DNA of 64,000 bases from Maridesulfovibrio sp. (GCF_963677005.1 NZ_OY781616.1:3419001-3483000), one strand, 5' to 3'; numbered from the stretch's first letter, positions 1-9,516 are shown. A program made the numbers and translations. Notes: a model not told the origin generated them from the sequence alone.

Positions 1-651
1 GCAGTTGACCTTGATGAAAGGTCCTCCTGCCCGGTCCGAGGCATTGTGGATGGCCTCGGCCAGCACATCCTTTCCGGTGCCTGTTTCCCCGGTGATGAGC
101 ACGGAGGAATCCGTGGCCGCAATGTAGGGAATCATGTTGAAGACCTTGGTCATCTGCGGGCTGGTGCCGACCAGACCGCCCAGCGAGTAGGCCTTGCTGG
201 CCGTGCTGCTCAGTTCCGCCACCTGGCGGATGTCCTGAACGGTTTCCACGAAGCCGGAGATTCGGCTGTTGCTGTCGAAAAGCGGAGCGATGGTAAGCCG
301 TACCGGTATCTTCGTCCTTGCCCGGTCGATTATATCCGCGTCAACGGAGATTGATCCGAAGTCGGCCTTGTCGGCCATTACCGGGCAGCCCTTGAAACAG
401 TAATCGCAACGCAACCCCAGAAAGCATTTCAATCCGGCCATGGAGTCCGGGTCGGCTCCGGTAATGGTCTGCCATGTCCGGTTGACCGTCCGGATACGTC
501 CGTCAATATCCAGCAGAGCAATGCCCACCGGCACCTCGTCCAGCAGGTCGGGCAGGTAGAATCGGTGGTCCATGGGACCGCTTACCATATAGTTGTGTTC
601 GTTTTTCACCTGTCTGCGATAGCATGCCTTGCCCCTGTCCGTCATCAGCAT
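1..651 (-). CDS. PAS domain sigma-54 activator, partial (C-terminus outside window)
   Basis: This is the first ~217 residues of a bacterial enhancer-binding protein; the rest lies left of the window. A PAS-like sensory domain covers roughly residues 35-165, and the AAA+ domain starts near 180 with the Walker A motif GETGTGKD. Such proteins remodel sigma-54 RNA polymerase at promoters. The PAS domain contains a cysteine cluster (C-x4-C-x2-C-x3-C, in GLRCDYCFKGCP and the Cys just before it), which could bind a metal or Fe-S centre; that role is inference. The frame has a stop upstream of ATG 651. ATG 645 and ATG 585 are alternative starts, and none has a strong ribosome-binding site. It is transcribed away from the glycosyltransferase at 968. 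Confidence 0.85.
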   Translation of the reverse strand, partial: MLMTDRGKACYRRQVKNEHNYMVSGPMDHRFYLPDLLDEVPVGIALLDIDGRIRTVNRTWQTITGADPDSMAGLKCFLGLRCDYCFKGCPVMADKADFGSISVDADIIDRARTKIPVRLTIAPLFDSNSRISGFVETVQDIRQVAELSSTASKAYSLGGLVGTSPQMTKVFNMIPYIAATDSSVLITGETGTGKDVLAEAIHNASDRAGGPFIKVNC

Positions 652-708
652 CTGCCAGTAATCCGTAAATTATGCCGGAGCCTTTAAGGACGTACTGTTT
701 TTTATTTG

Positions 709-790
709 ATGCGCTTCGCGCTTTTGATAGACGGATTTTGCCGCCGGCGGCCAAAGGGGATAATCCCCTTTGGAATCCCTAATTGTTTTA
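709..790 (+). repeat. Dispersed intergenic hairpin repeat, copy 1
   Basis: This element starts with a GCGCTTCGCGC-type segment, then CCGCCGGCGG, then a perfect inverted repeat at 751-773 (CCAAAGGGG/CCCCTTTGG arms), and ends in a T-rich tail. Related copies lie at 2902-2981, 26320-26390 (opposite strand) and 30742-30814, all between genes. It occupies most of the 316-base gap between 651 and 968, in which I see no gene. Confidence 0.75.
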
Positions 791-967
791 GGGGAGTGTA
801 TTTGGGGGTTAGTGTGTTCTTTGGGGTTGTTGTGCGCTTTGTAGTGCCGTGGTTGGTGGAATCTGTTGGTAATTTTATTTTTTACCTGTCCTGTCTTCCT
901 GTTTGCCAAGTTTCAGTCCTTTTCAAAAGTTTTTTCCGACTGTATGCTCGCGAAAAGGAAAAAATCC

Positions 968-1960
968 ATGAACACATATATTTTTATACCGCCGGTGCGT
1001 AAACCTACCGGGGGAATCACGGTCCTTTGCCAGATTGCTTCCATACTTGAAAGAAACGGGTACAACACCCGGCTGGTGATGCGCGATTCCGGCGCATGGA
1101 TGCCGAGGCTGGAGGAAGGTTATCCGGCACCCGTCGCCTGGGATTCCGCCATCCCTTCCCCGAAAGATATCTGGCTGGTTCCCGAGGGGTGGGTAAACAG
1201 CCTTGCTCCCGGACTCAAGGCCGGAGCCAGATGCGTGGTCTACTGCCAGAACTGGGCGTATCTTTTTTCCGCATTGCCCGAAGGGGTTGCGTGGCCCGGT
1301 CTTCCCGTATCCTTTCTGGCCGTGTCGCATCCGGTGGAGTGGTTCATGCAGCAGACCGTGGGCAGGCAGTCCCCCGTTCTGCGGCCCGGCATTGATACCG
1401 GCCTTTTTCATGCCCCAGAGGAAAAACCGACCGGCCCCCTGCGCATTGCCTACATGCCGCGCAAGAACAAGGCTCTGGCCAGTCAGATACGATCCATCTT
1501 CGAGGCCCGGAATCCGGGGCCGGATGTTAAATGGATTGAAATAGCCGGGATGGACGCACAGGGCGTGGCCGAGACCCTGCGTTCCTGCCATATTTTCCTT
1601 GCGTCCGGTTTCCCGGAAGGATGTCCGCTGCCCCCGCTTGAAGCCCTGGCCTCCGGCTGTATTCCGGTGGGCTTTTCCGGTTTCGGCGGCTGGGATTACA
1701 TGCGCCAGCTTGAAGGGGCGCAGTTTAAACCCTGGTGGCCGCTGCGGCAGGTTGCGTGGTCCGGTAACGGTTTCTGGTCCGCGGATGCCGATGTTCTGGA
1801 CGCGGCATTCAATCTGGAGAAGGCAGTTGCTCTCTGGCGAGACGGCGGACCGAACCTTGACGCGGCCCTTGAATCCGGGCAACAAACCATCCTTTCGTAC
1901 ACCACCGCAGTGCAGGAACGGGCCGTTCTGGATATCTGGCATAATTTCAAGACGGACTGA
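968..1960 (+). CDS. Glycosyltransferase, GT4-like fold
   Basis: The 330-residue protein resembles GT-B glycosyltransferases that use nucleotide sugars for surface polysaccharide synthesis. The N-terminus (IFIPPVRKPTGGITVLCQ) is the start of the acceptor-side Rossmann fold. The donor side carries the family-typical FPEGCPLPPLEALASGC segment near residues 215-235, with the Glu residues expected to contact the nucleotide-sugar. ATG 968 is preferred over the upstream in-frame start at 866, because it follows a purine-rich GAAAAGGAAAAA site and begins the conserved fold. No signal peptide or membrane helix is seen, so it is probably cytoplasmic. Donor and acceptor cannot be told from the sequence. 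A second glycosyltransferase follows at 3056. Confidence 0.8.
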   Translation: MNTYIFIPPVRKPTGGITVLCQIASILERNGYNTRLVMRDSGAWMPRLEEGYPAPVAWDSAIPSPKDIWLVPEGWVNSLAPGLKAGARCVVYCQNWAYLFSALPEGVAWPGLPVSFLAVSHPVEWFMQQTVGRQSPVLRPGIDTGLFHAPEEKPTGPLRIAYMPRKNKALASQIRSIFEARNPGPDVKWIEIAGMDAQGVAETLRSCHIFLASGFPEGCPLPPLEALASGCIPVGFSGFGGWDYMRQLEGAQFKPWWPLRQVAWSGNGFWSADADVLDAAFNLEKAVALWRDGGPNLDAALESGQQTILSYTTAVQERAVLDIWHNFKTD

Positions 1961-2051
1961 TGGCCTGCAAGCGCAACAAATAAAAAATCAATCAATGCTT
2001 CCATAAAAAACGCACCGCATTATTCCTGCGGCTGCGGACATGAGATAAGTT

Positions 2052-2870
2052 ATGGCAAAAAAGAAAAAAAGGGCGCTGCCCCAGAGTGTGGGGATAACGT
2101 TTCCCGGAGTGGAAACCCATGCCCATCTGGATCTTGAGGATTTCAAGGACGACCTGCCCGAAGTAATGGCCAGGGCCAAAGAATGCGGGATCGGGAGAAT
2201 CGGCAATGTTTTTCTGGGGTCGGAGGCTTACCGGAAAAACAAAGGATTGTTCGACAACTACCCGGAAGTATTTTTTATGCTCGGAGTGCACCCGGATGAT
2301 TCCGGAAAATTCCCTGATACCGAAATAGACGATATGCGCAAGGCCTTTGCTTCCGATCCGCGCCTGAAGGCAGTTGGAGAGATCGGGCTGGATTTTTATT
2401 GGGACAGCGCACCCAGAGATGTGCAGGAGGATGTCTTTCGTCAGCAGTTGGCCCTTGCGGAGGAACTTGATCTGCCCGTGGTTATTCATAGCCGCGATGC
2501 CCATGAACGGACCCTTGCGGTTCTTGATGACTGCGGCTGGGCCGGAAAACCCCTGCTCTGGCACTGTTTCGGCGGAGACACCGAATCTGCCGGGCAGATA
2601 ATCGAGCGCGGCTGGTATATTTCCATTCCCGGACCTGTTACATACAGAAAGAACGAGATTGCTCAGGAAGCGGTCAAGTCGATTCCTCTGGACCGGCTGG
2701 TGCTTGAAACAGACTGCCCCTTTCTGGCCCCGGAACCATGGAGAGGCAAGCGCAACGAGCCTGCACTGGTTGTCTTTACCGCCGCCAAGGTTGCGGAATT
2801 GAAGGGCATGGATGTTAACGATCTATGGAAAATCTGCGCTGATAATGCCGGTCGGTTTTTCGGGCTGTAA
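2052..2870 (+). CDS. TatD family metal-dependent hydrolase
   Basis: The 272-residue protein matches the TatD DNase / YcfH family of TIM-barrel metalloenzymes, which act as 3'-5' exonucleases or as general phosphodiesterases. Metal ligands visible in order are the HAH pair in ETHAHLD, the Glu in GEIGLDFYW, His in VIHSRDAH, His in WHCFGGD and Asp in ETDCPFLAPEPW. A lysine-rich extension of about 17 residues (MAKKKKRALPQ) precedes the barrel and is not part of the usual family core. Starting ATG follows a weak GAGATAAG site. The gene stands alone, 90 bases after the glycosyltransferase and followed by a hairpin repeat. Confidence 0.9.
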   Translation: MAKKKKRALPQSVGITFPGVETHAHLDLEDFKDDLPEVMARAKECGIGRIGNVFLGSEAYRKNKGLFDNYPEVFFMLGVHPDDSGKFPDTEIDDMRKAFASDPRLKAVGEIGLDFYWDSAPRDVQEDVFRQQLALAEELDLPVVIHSRDAHERTLAVLDDCGWAGKPLLWHCFGGDTESAGQIIERGWYISIPGPVTYRKNEIAQEAVKSIPLDRLVLETDCPFLAPEPWRGKRNEPALVVFTAAKVAELKGMDVNDLWKICADNAGRFFGL

Positions 2871-2901
2871 CCACTGTTTTAGGGAGGCGTGGGTAATTTT
2901 G

Positions 2902-2981
2902 TTGCGCTTTGCGCTTTTTCTTATTTGATTTCGCCGCCGCGGCCAAAGGGTCAGCGACCCTTTGGAGTCCCTGATAGTTTA
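2902..2981 (+). repeat. Dispersed intergenic hairpin repeat, copy 2
   Basis: It has the same layout as the element at 709-790: GCGCTTTGCGC, then a CGCCGCCGCGG segment, then an inverted repeat at 2943-2965, then a GTCCCTGATAGTTTA-like tail. The inner stem reads GGGTC/GACCC where copy 1 reads GGGGAT/ATCCCC, so both arms changed together and pairing is kept. Confidence 0.75.
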
Positions 2982-3055
2982 TGGCGGTTTCATTAAAAGC
3001 AGCCTCTTAAGTCAATCCCTTTGCGATGTAACTGTGTAAGACATACGGGCAGACT

Positions 3056-3802
3056 ATGATTGAAAGCAGAGTCGTAAATTTTATGGGCGTGCGCATGAAT
3101 GCCTGGACCATGGCTGAGACTGTGGAAGAGATTTTCTGCCGCATCCGTTACGGCATTTTCACTCAGCATGTGGTCGTCAATGTTGCCAAGCTGGTTAACA
3201 TGGGGCGTGACGCAACTCTGCGCGAGTCTGTCGAGAGTTGCGACATAATCAACATTGACGGCATGGGGGTGGTCTGGGGTGCCAAATTCCTGGGCCTTGC
3301 CGTGCCGGAAAGGGTTGCCGGATTCGACCTGTTCCATGAATTGCTGCAGCGCGCCGCACTGGAGGGCGAGTCCGTATTTCTGCTCGGCGCACGGCAGGAG
3401 ATAGTTGAACGGGCGGCCGCACGGCTTGAACAGCGGTTTACCGGTCTCAAGATAGCCGGGATTCACCACGGGTATTTCTGGGATGATGAAGAGGCCGTGG
3501 TCGAAAAGATTGCCGGGTCCGGTGCCGGGATGCTTTTTGTCGCTATCTCCTCTCCGAAAAAGGAAAACTTCATCAACCGCTGGAAAGACCGGCTCGGAGT
3601 GAAATTCGTCATGGGCGTTGGCGGCACATTCGATATTGTGGCCGGAAAATCAAAGCGCGCGCCCCTGCTGATGCAGAAATGCGGGCTGGAATGGCTCTAT
3701 CGGCTCTTGCAGGAACCGGGGCGGATGTGGAAACGTTACCTGTATACCAACACTGTTTTTGCTTTGAAGCTGCTGCGGGCCAGAATTTTCGGTTTGTTTT
3801 AA
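3056..3802 (+). CDS. WecB/TagA/CpsF family glycosyltransferase (GT26)
   Basis: The 248-residue protein matches the GT26 family, whose members transfer N-acetylmannosamine(uronate) or related sugars onto undecaprenyl-linked intermediates in teichoic acid, enterobacterial common antigen or exopolysaccharide synthesis. The conserved N-terminal segment NFMGVRMNAWTMAETVEEI, the DGMGVVW motif with the catalytic-type Asp near residue 66, and the nucleotide-binding region GVGGTFDIVAGKSKRAP near 185-205 are all present. The C-terminal basic tail (GLEWLYRLLQEPGRMWKRYL) is typical of the membrane-associating end of this family. The protein is therefore probably peripheral on the inner membrane. No strong ribosome-binding site precedes ATG 3056. 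Confidence 0.88.
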   Translation: MIESRVVNFMGVRMNAWTMAETVEEIFCRIRYGIFTQHVVVNVAKLVNMGRDATLRESVESCDIINIDGMGVVWGAKFLGLAVPERVAGFDLFHELLQRAALEGESVFLLGARQEIVERAAARLEQRFTGLKIAGIHHGYFWDDEEAVVEKIAGSGAGMLFVAISSPKKENFINRWKDRLGVKFVMGVGGTFDIVAGKSKRAPLLMQKCGLEWLYRLLQEPGRMWKRYLYTNTVFALKLLRARIFGLF

Positions 3803-3837
3803 ATTATTGATGAGTTTTTGAAGATTAACCACTCAAA

Positions 3838-3908
3838 GCGGCGAAGCCCCGCCAATAAAGTTTGGGATCCTTAAACCCTTTTCAAAGGGTTTGAGGCCCC
3901 CGGCAGGC
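3838..3908 (+). repeat. Intergenic hairpin element, possibly related to the dispersed repeat
   Basis: This GC-rich stretch between two converging genes holds an inverted repeat AAACCCTTT-TC-AAAGGGTTT at about 3871-3890, flanked by CGCC and GGCC-rich segments. It shares the AAAGGG/CCCTTT core with the repeats at 709 and 2902 but not the rest, so membership of the same family is uncertain. It could act as a bidirectional terminator. Confidence 0.4.
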
Positions 3909-4024
3909 CTTACAGTCGCTTAACGAAAAGCTTTGCTTTGAGTTTTAGCGATCTGTTGAGAGCAGAGATGCCGTCGGAGACAAGCTCCCGGCAGGGCGTT
4001 CCGCGAGGTCGGCGGAGCAAAATT

Positions 4025-6682
4025 CTATGAACAGCCGTTCCGGGCCAGCCCAAGGGCTTCGTACACGGCTTTCATGTCTACGTTCTGGCGCACTGTCTCG
4101 GCCAGCCTGTCCAGAGCTTCTTCCATTCCGTATGCACTCTGTATTTTTTCCAGTTTGGGCAGTCCTTTTTCTGCCCTAAGAGAGTCGATGAACCAGCGGC
4201 GGAACGGGTCGGCATCGAAAATTCCGTGCAGGTAGGTTCCCCATATTCTGCCGTCCTTGCTGCCGAAACCAAGCGCTTTGGAAACCGTGACTCCGCCGGT
4301 TATCCCTTTGGGAACTACGGCTGCCCGGACGGTGGGCAGCAGCGGCTCGGTCTTTCCGTGGTGGATTTCATAACCCTGCACTTCCATCTTGCTTTGGGAA
4401 TGAATGCCTTCTGTGCGATTCAGGGTCTTTTCCGCCGCAAGTGTTGTCTTTAACGGCAACAACCCCATGCCTTCCGCTGTCCCGCCGGATTCTATGCCTT
4501 CCGGGTCTCCTATGAAGCTTCCCATCATCTGAAAGCCTCCGCATATCCCGACTATTACGGATTTATCCCGCAGAGCTGCGACGGCTTTGGCCAGTCCTGT
4601 CTTCTGGAGGTGTTCCAGATCGGAGATTGTGGATTTGCTTCCGGGCAGGATTACCGCATCTGGGGTGCCCAGATCTTCCGGGCGGTCTACGATGCGCAGG
4701 TCCACATCCGGTTCATTTCGAAGTGCGTCGATATCGGTAAAGTTGGATATCCGCGGCAGGTCGATGCAGACAATGTCTACGCAATCGCTGCGTTTGCCCC
4801 TGCTGCCTGATTTTCTGATGTCTTCTTTGAAGGATACCGAATCCTCATCCGGGAGTCCTAGGTCGGTTATGTAGGGGATGGTTCCCAGAACCGGCTTTCC
4901 GGTGTGGGACAGGGTGAAATCCAGGGCCGGGGTGAGCAGGGAAGCATCTCCCCGGAATTTGTTGAGCAGGAATCCGCAGACCATGCGGCGTTCAGCCGGT
5001 TCCAGCAGGTCCATGGTCCCGGCCAGAGAGGCGAAAACTCCACCCCGGTCGATGTCGCCGGTTATGATTACTTTGGCCTGCGCATATTCGGCCATGGCCA
5101 TATTTACGATGTCGTGCTGCTTGAGATTTATTTCCGCAGGGCTTCCGGCTCCTTCAATGACCATGATGTCGCGGTCCGCGCTCAGGGAATCGTATGCGGC
5201 CTTGGCTGCTTCAAAGGCCGTGGGTTTGTATTCCACGTACTTAAGCACCTTCATGTTGCCGACCGGTCTGCCCATGACTATGACCTGCGACCCGGTATCG
5301 CTACCCGGTTTCAACAGCACCGGATTCATGCGTACATCCGGTTTCATTTTGCAGGCCGCCGCCTGGGTAACCTGAGCCCGGCCCATTTCCAGCCCGTCGT
5401 CGGTGACAAATGAATTCAGCGACATGTTCTGGGCTTTGAAGGGGGCTACCCGGAATCCGTCCTGCAGGAAAATCCGGCAGAACGCTGCGGCGAGGATTGA
5501 TTTTCCGGCATTGGAACATGTTCCCTGAATCATGAGGGCGGGAGTTTTTGGCTTTTTTGCTGCTTCCGGTTCCATGCCGGAGAAAGAACGCAGCCCGTTT
5601 ATGAGGGTTCTGTTTTCCTCCTGCGTGCGGACAGCGATGCGGAAATATGTGGAGTCCAATCCGTCAAAGTTGCCGCAGTGGCGCACGGCAATTCTTTTTT
5701 CCAGCAGATGATTTATGAGCCCTTCGGCATCCATGCCCACCCGCTGTACCTGACAGAGCATGAAATTGGCCTGTGACGGCAGCGCCTGAATTCCGGGAAC
5801 GAGATTTATTTCGTGTACCAGCTCCTCGCGCAGCCGGATTGTTTCTTCGACTGTCCTGCGCTGGTATTCCTCGTCTCGGAGGCAGCGCAGCCCGACCTTC
5901 TGGGCCAGGGTGTTAACGGACCAGCAGGGCAGAACGCATTTCAGTTCCGCGATTATTTCCGCAGAGGCGAAGGCCAGCCCCAGACGCAATCCCGGTATGG
6001 CGTAAAATTTGGTCAGTGAGACGATGGTGATCACGTTCGGCGGACGTTGTCCGGTGAGTCTCTCAAGGCCGGGCACGAAGTCCGCGAAAGATTCATCAAT
6101 TATGAAACGGGAGTCTGGATGTCTGAGGGCCAGTTTTCTAAGCTCCTGCGGATCAAAGGCCGTGCCGGTGGGATTGTTGGGCTGGGCAATAAAAACCAGA
6201 GCCGGGGAAGCCTCCAGAAAATCCGAGAGTGTATCGAAGTCCGGAGTGAAATCCTTTCGGGAATCGAGCGGAATCTGTTCGGTCTTGAGCCCGGCCAGTT
6301 TGCATGAGCGCTCATAATCCACGTAGCAGGGAACCGGAATTACTGCCCGTTTGAATCCGCCGATGCGCGCCGTTGCAGCCAGCAGTTCGGAAGCCCCGTT
6401 ACCGGCCACGCATTCGGTGGGCCAGACGGAATATTTTTCACAGGCGGCGAGGGTCAGTTCCGTGCATTCCGGGTCCGGGTAACGGTCCACCTCTTCAATG
6501 GCCTTTGCAACTTCCCGGCGCAACCATGCGGGCGGCCCCAGCGGATTGATGTTGGCTGAAAAATCGACCAGATCAGCACAACCGCATCCGGCCTGACCGG
6601 CCAGTTTGCGCAGGTTTCCGCCATGGTCGTATTTTTTTTCTCCGGTGACAGTCCGCGTAAGATCATTTTTCCGGGATTGCAT
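4025..6682 (-). CDS. cobQ: Fused threonine-phosphate decarboxylase-like (CobD) and cobyric acid synthase (CobQ)
   Basis: This 885-residue protein joins two cobalamin enzymes in one frame. Residues ~1-370 form a fold-type I PLP aminotransferase-like domain close to CobD/CobC, which makes (R)-1-amino-2-propanol O-2-phosphate; the PLP lysine is in [14 protein letters not shown] at ~225. Residues ~380-885 are CobQ/CbiP, which amidates cobyrinate a,c-diamide: the P-loop-like GTCSNAGKS opens the domain, the glutaminase nucleophile is the Cys in [10 protein letters not shown], and a conserved His lies in [10 protein letters not shown] 6682 is chosen because GGAG sits six bases upstream; an in-frame TTG four codons earlier overlaps that site. 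I see no B12-riboswitch boxes upstream. No other cobalamin gene is adjacent. Confidence 0.92.
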   Translation of the reverse strand: MQSRKNDLTRTVTGEKKYDHGGNLRKLAGQAGCGCADLVDFSANINPLGPPAWLRREVAKAIEEVDRYPDPECTELTLAACEKYSVWPTECVAGNGASELLAATARIGGFKRAVIPVPCYVDYERSCKLAGLKTEQIPLDSRKDFTPDFDTLSDFLEASPALVFIAQPNNPTGTAFDPQELRKLALRHPDSRFIIDESFADFVPGLERLTGQRPPNVITIVSLTKFYAIPGLRLGLAFASAEIIAELKCVLPCWSVNTLAQKVGLRCLRDEEYQRRTVEETIRLREELVHEINLVPGIQALPSQANFMLCQVQRVGMDAEGLINHLLEKRIAVRHCGNFDGLDSTYFRIAVRTQEENRTLINGLRSFSGMEPEAAKKPKTPALMIQGTCSNAGKSILAAAFCRIFLQDGFRVAPFKAQNMSLNSFVTDDGLEMGRAQVTQAAACKMKPDVRMNPVLLKPGSDTGSQVIVMGRPVGNMKVLKYVEYKPTAFEAAKAAYDSLSADRDIMVIEGAGSPAEINLKQHDIVNMAMAEYAQAKVIITGDIDRGGVFASLAGTMDLLEPAERRMVCGFLLNKFRGDASLLTPALDFTLSHTGKPVLGTIPYITDLGLPDEDSVSFKEDIRKSGSRGKRSDCVDIVCIDLPRISNFTDIDALRNEPDVDLRIVDRPEDLGTPDAVILPGSKSTISDLEHLQKTGLAKAVAALRDKSVIVGICGGFQMMGSFIGDPEGIESGGTAEGMGLLPLKTTLAAEKTLNRTEGIHSQSKMEVQGYEIHHGKTEPLLPTVRAAVVPKGITGGVTVSKALGFGSKDGRIWGTYLHGIFDADPFRRWFIDSLRAEKGLPKLEKIQSAYGMEEALDRLAETVRQNVDMKAVYEALGLARNGCS

Positions 6683-6793
6683 GCGTATCTCCAAAAAATC
6701 AGGAAAATTTATAAATGAACCCTATAACCGGAAACAGGGCGTGATTCAATGTGCCGGGGCTAAAAATCCGGTTGAAAGCTGAATTCCGGATGA

Positions 6794-7801
6794 TTAGCAG
6801 TCTGTGCCGACAATAGTGTTACGCCCGTGCTGTTTGGCTTGGTAGAGTCTCTCGTCGGCTTTTTTCAACAGCTCGTCGGCGGAAGCTTTTTCGCATTCGT
6901 CTATGGATGCCACCCCGGCGCTTACGGTTATTCCTATTTTCCCTTCTGCGCATGAAATTATGTGCTGTTCGCAGGCCTTGCGGATTCTTTCGGCAACGGC
7001 TTCAGCTTCATCCTTGCCGGAACCGGGCATGAGGATGGCGAATTCCTCGCCGCCGTACCTGCACGGCAGGTCCACTCCCGTGCGACAGCTCTCATTGAGT
7101 ATCCTGCCCACTGATCTCAGTACGGCATCTCCGCAGGCATGCCCGAATCTGTCGTTGACGCATTTGAAATGGTCCACGTCCAGCATGACCATTGAAAGAG
7201 GACCGCCCCGGCGTTTGTAGCGCTGGACTTCGTCATTGAGCCGGATGAACAGGTAGCGCCGCATGTACAACCCTGTGAGGCTGTCTTCTATGGTCTGGCG
7301 GAACAGTTCCGAATTTTCGAATGATATGGCGGCCACGGTGGAAACTATGCCGAGCTGGAAAAGTTCCGAAAGCTCCCACGGCCTTTCCATTTCCCTGTAC
7401 AGGGTCACGAAGCCGCGAATGTGATCGCGGGCTCCGACCAGAGGGATGCACAGGCAGGTCTGGCTTGAATTGCAGCAGTCCGCCGGGAGGGGATAGACTG
7501 AATTGTCGCAGACCGGGCGAATCACCGGCTTCAGTGATTGCGAGGCCTCGACCATGGCTTTGGTGAGCGGAATCTCCTCATCTATTATGAACCTGCGCTG
7601 TTGCAGGGAGGCGGCCACACCTTTGAGTTCCTTGTATTCATCGTACATCATCAGGGTGGCATCCTTGCATGATCCGAGATCGCAGAATGCTTCGATAGTA
7701 CGGTCAATGAGCACATCGCGATCCACTTCCATGGCCAGCAGCCTGGTAGCGAAGTTCACGGTAAGCAGGGTGGCATCAAAATCAAATTTATCTATGGTCA
7801 T
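6794..7801 (-). CDS. GAF-GGDEF diguanylate cyclase
   Basis: The 335-residue protein has a GAF-like sensory domain at ~15-165 and a GGDEF domain at ~175-330. The active-site motif is GGEEF at 250-254, so cyclic di-GMP synthesis from two GTP is expected. The inhibitory I-site, normally RxxD five residues before the motif, reads TGVD here with an Arg displaced by one, so product feedback may be weak or absent. No signal peptide or membrane helix is evident, which places it in the cytoplasm. It lies 111 bases upstream of the cobD-cobQ fusion on the same strand, but a functional link is not apparent. Confidence 0.9.
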   Translation of the reverse strand: MTIDKFDFDATLLTVNFATRLLAMEVDRDVLIDRTIEAFCDLGSCKDATLMMYDEYKELKGVAASLQQRRFIIDEEIPLTKAMVEASQSLKPVIRPVCDNSVYPLPADCCNSSQTCLCIPLVGARDHIRGFVTLYREMERPWELSELFQLGIVSTVAAISFENSELFRQTIEDSLTGLYMRRYLFIRLNDEVQRYKRRGGPLSMVMLDVDHFKCVNDRFGHACGDAVLRSVGRILNESCRTGVDLPCRYGGEEFAILMPGSGKDEAEAVAERIRKACEQHIISCAEGKIGITVSAGVASIDECEKASADELLKKADERLYQAKQHGRNTIVGTDC

Positions 7802-7907
7802 AGTCTGTTCAGGTTTATTCGGTTTTTACGGACAGGCGACAATAAACCAATTTACGGGCAGGGACTGATCATGTCCACAAAAACGTGGATTTCAGAACAT
7901 GCAATGC

Positions 7908-7945
7908 AAAGGCGAAGCTGCACGAAAAGCACAGCTTCGCCTTTT
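7908..7945 (-). terminator. Rho-independent terminator of nfnAB
   Basis: Perfect 13-base arms (AAAGGCGAAGCTG and CAGCTTCGCCTTT) enclose an 11-base loop about 155 bases past the nfnB stop. The U-run is short on the minus strand. Confidence 0.65.
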
Positions 7946-8100
7946 GATGATTCAATTATATGCCCTGTTGGAATTCCCGATACTTCAGAAGGTTGATTCT
8001 GTAAATTTTTCCCGTAGAAGTTCGTGTTACCGGATATTCCGAGAGTTCCCATCAGACCGGACTGGTTGGGCTGATGAGGCCGTTGAAATTGTGTTCCGGA

Positions 8101-9516
8101 TTATACCCCGAGTTTGTCCGCGATGCTTTTGGCCGCGCGGCGTCCGGCGCCCATGGCCGAAATTACGGTTGCCGATCCGCCTGCGATGTCTCCGCCGGCG
8201 TAGACGTTGGGGATGGAGGTTTCGCCTGTTTCCGGATCGGTGACAATGTATCCGCGCTTGCTCAGCTCAAGGCCGGGGGTCGCTTCCAGCAGGACCGGGT
8301 TGGCTCCGGTTCCCACGGCCAGGATGACCATATCCACTTCAAGTTCTTTGGTCTTGCCTTCCACAGGAACCGGACGGCGGCGGCCGGAATCGTCCGGTTC
8401 GCCAAGTTCCATAACCTGCAGGGTCATGGACTTTACGTGCGAATTCTCATCACCGTTGATGGCGATGGGCGAAGTCAGCAGTTCCAGTTGAACGCCTTCT
8501 TCAATGGCGTGATGCAGTTCTTCGCGTCGTGCGGGCATTTCTTCCTGAGTACGGCGGTAGGTGATGTAGACATTTTCGGCACCGAGGCGCAGGGCGGTGC
8601 GGGCCGCGTCCATGGCTACGTTTCCGCCGCCGATGACTGCCACATTGCGTCCTTTGGGGGCCGGTGTGTCGTATTTGGGGAAATCGTACGCCCTGCCGAG
8701 GTTGATGCGGGTGAGATATTCGTTTGAGGAGTACACACCGACAAGGTTCTCGCCGGGGATGTTCATGAACCACGGCAGTCCGGCGCCTACTCCGATGAAG
8801 ACCGCGTCGAAGCCGTCATCGAAAAGTTCCTGCACGGTGACGGTCTTTCCGCCGACATAGTTGGGCAGGAAGGTCACGCCCTTGGACCAGAGGGCACCAA
8901 CTTCGCGGGCAACGATTGATTTGGGCAGACGGAATTCCGGGATGCCGTAGATGAGTACGCCGCCGATTTCATGCAGGGCTTCGTACACGGTTACAGGCAC
9001 ACCTCTGGCTGCGAGGTATCCGGCAACAGTCAGACTGGAAGGCCCGGAGCCGATACAGGCTACTTTGAACTGATCGTTCGGCAGGCTGCATGCGGTGTGT
9101 CCGGTGATCATTTCACAGGCCGAATCGCTGTCAAAGGTGTCTGCGACAAACCTTTCAAGTCTTCCGATGGCTACCGGTTCGTATTTTTTGCCGAGTATGC
9201 ATGACCCTTCACACTGATTTTCCTGCGGACAGACTCTGCCGCAGACAGCGGGAAGGGAGTTGGTTTCCTTGATGACCCGGTAGGCGGATGGAATATCACC
9301 ATCCGCCAGATGCTTGATGAACCCTTTGATGTCGATTTCCACCGGACAGCCTTTCTGGCACATGGGCTTCTTGCACTGCAGGCAGCGGGCGGCTTCGGCC
9401 ATGGCCTGTTCCTTGGAATAGCCGAGGGCTACTTCCTTGAAATTCTTGTTGCGTACATCCGCAGGCTGTTCGGGCATGGGGGTGCGGGTGGGGGTGAAAT
9501 TCTGCTTGTTAACCAT
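8101..9516 (-). CDS. nfnB: NADPH-dependent ferredoxin oxidoreductase large subunit NfnB (GltD-like)
   Basis: The 471-residue flavoprotein resembles the glutamate synthase small subunit (GltD) and, given its partner, is most likely NfnB of the electron-bifurcating NADH-dependent reduced ferredoxin:NADP+ oxidoreductase. An N-terminal Fe-S domain carries CLQCKKPMCQKGCP and the later cysteines of CGRVCPQENQCEGSC. FAD-binding GSGPSSLTVAGYLA follows near 155, and the NADP(H) site GGGNVAMDAARTALRLGA lies near 295. ATG 9516 follows AGGAGGG. The gene overlaps nfnA by 8 bases, so translation is coupled. A GltD role is less likely because no large GOGAT subunit gene is adjacent. Confidence 0.88.
   Translation of the reverse strand: MVNKQNFTPTRTPMPEQPADVRNKNFKEVALGYSKEQAMAEAARCLQCKKPMCQKGCPVEIDIKGFIKHLADGDIPSAYRVIKETNSLPAVCGRVCPQENQCEGSCILGKKYEPVAIGRLERFVADTFDSDSACEMITGHTACSLPNDQFKVACIGSGPSSLTVAGYLAARGVPVTVYEALHEIGGVLIYGIPEFRLPKSIVAREVGALWSKGVTFLPNYVGGKTVTVQELFDDGFDAVFIGVGAGLPWFMNIPGENLVGVYSSNEYLTRINLGRAYDFPKYDTPAPKGRNVAVIGGGNVAMDAARTALRLGAENVYITYRRTQEEMPARREELHHAIEEGVQLELLTSPIAINGDENSHVKSMTLQVMELGEPDDSGRRRPVPVEGKTKELEVDMVILAVGTGANPVLLEATPGLELSKRGYIVTDPETGETSIPNVYAGGDIAGGSATVISAMGAGRRAAKSIADKLGV

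Noticed and set aside
923..1942. 339-codon minus-strand frame opposite the glycosyltransferase
   Set aside because: The plus strand has a full family match and a ribosome-binding site. The minus-strand translation is Gly/Arg/Pro/His-rich without domain features.
6683..6793. Cobalamin riboswitch ahead of the cobD-cobQ fusion
   Set aside because: The 111-base leader is too short and I see none of the conserved B12-box segments.
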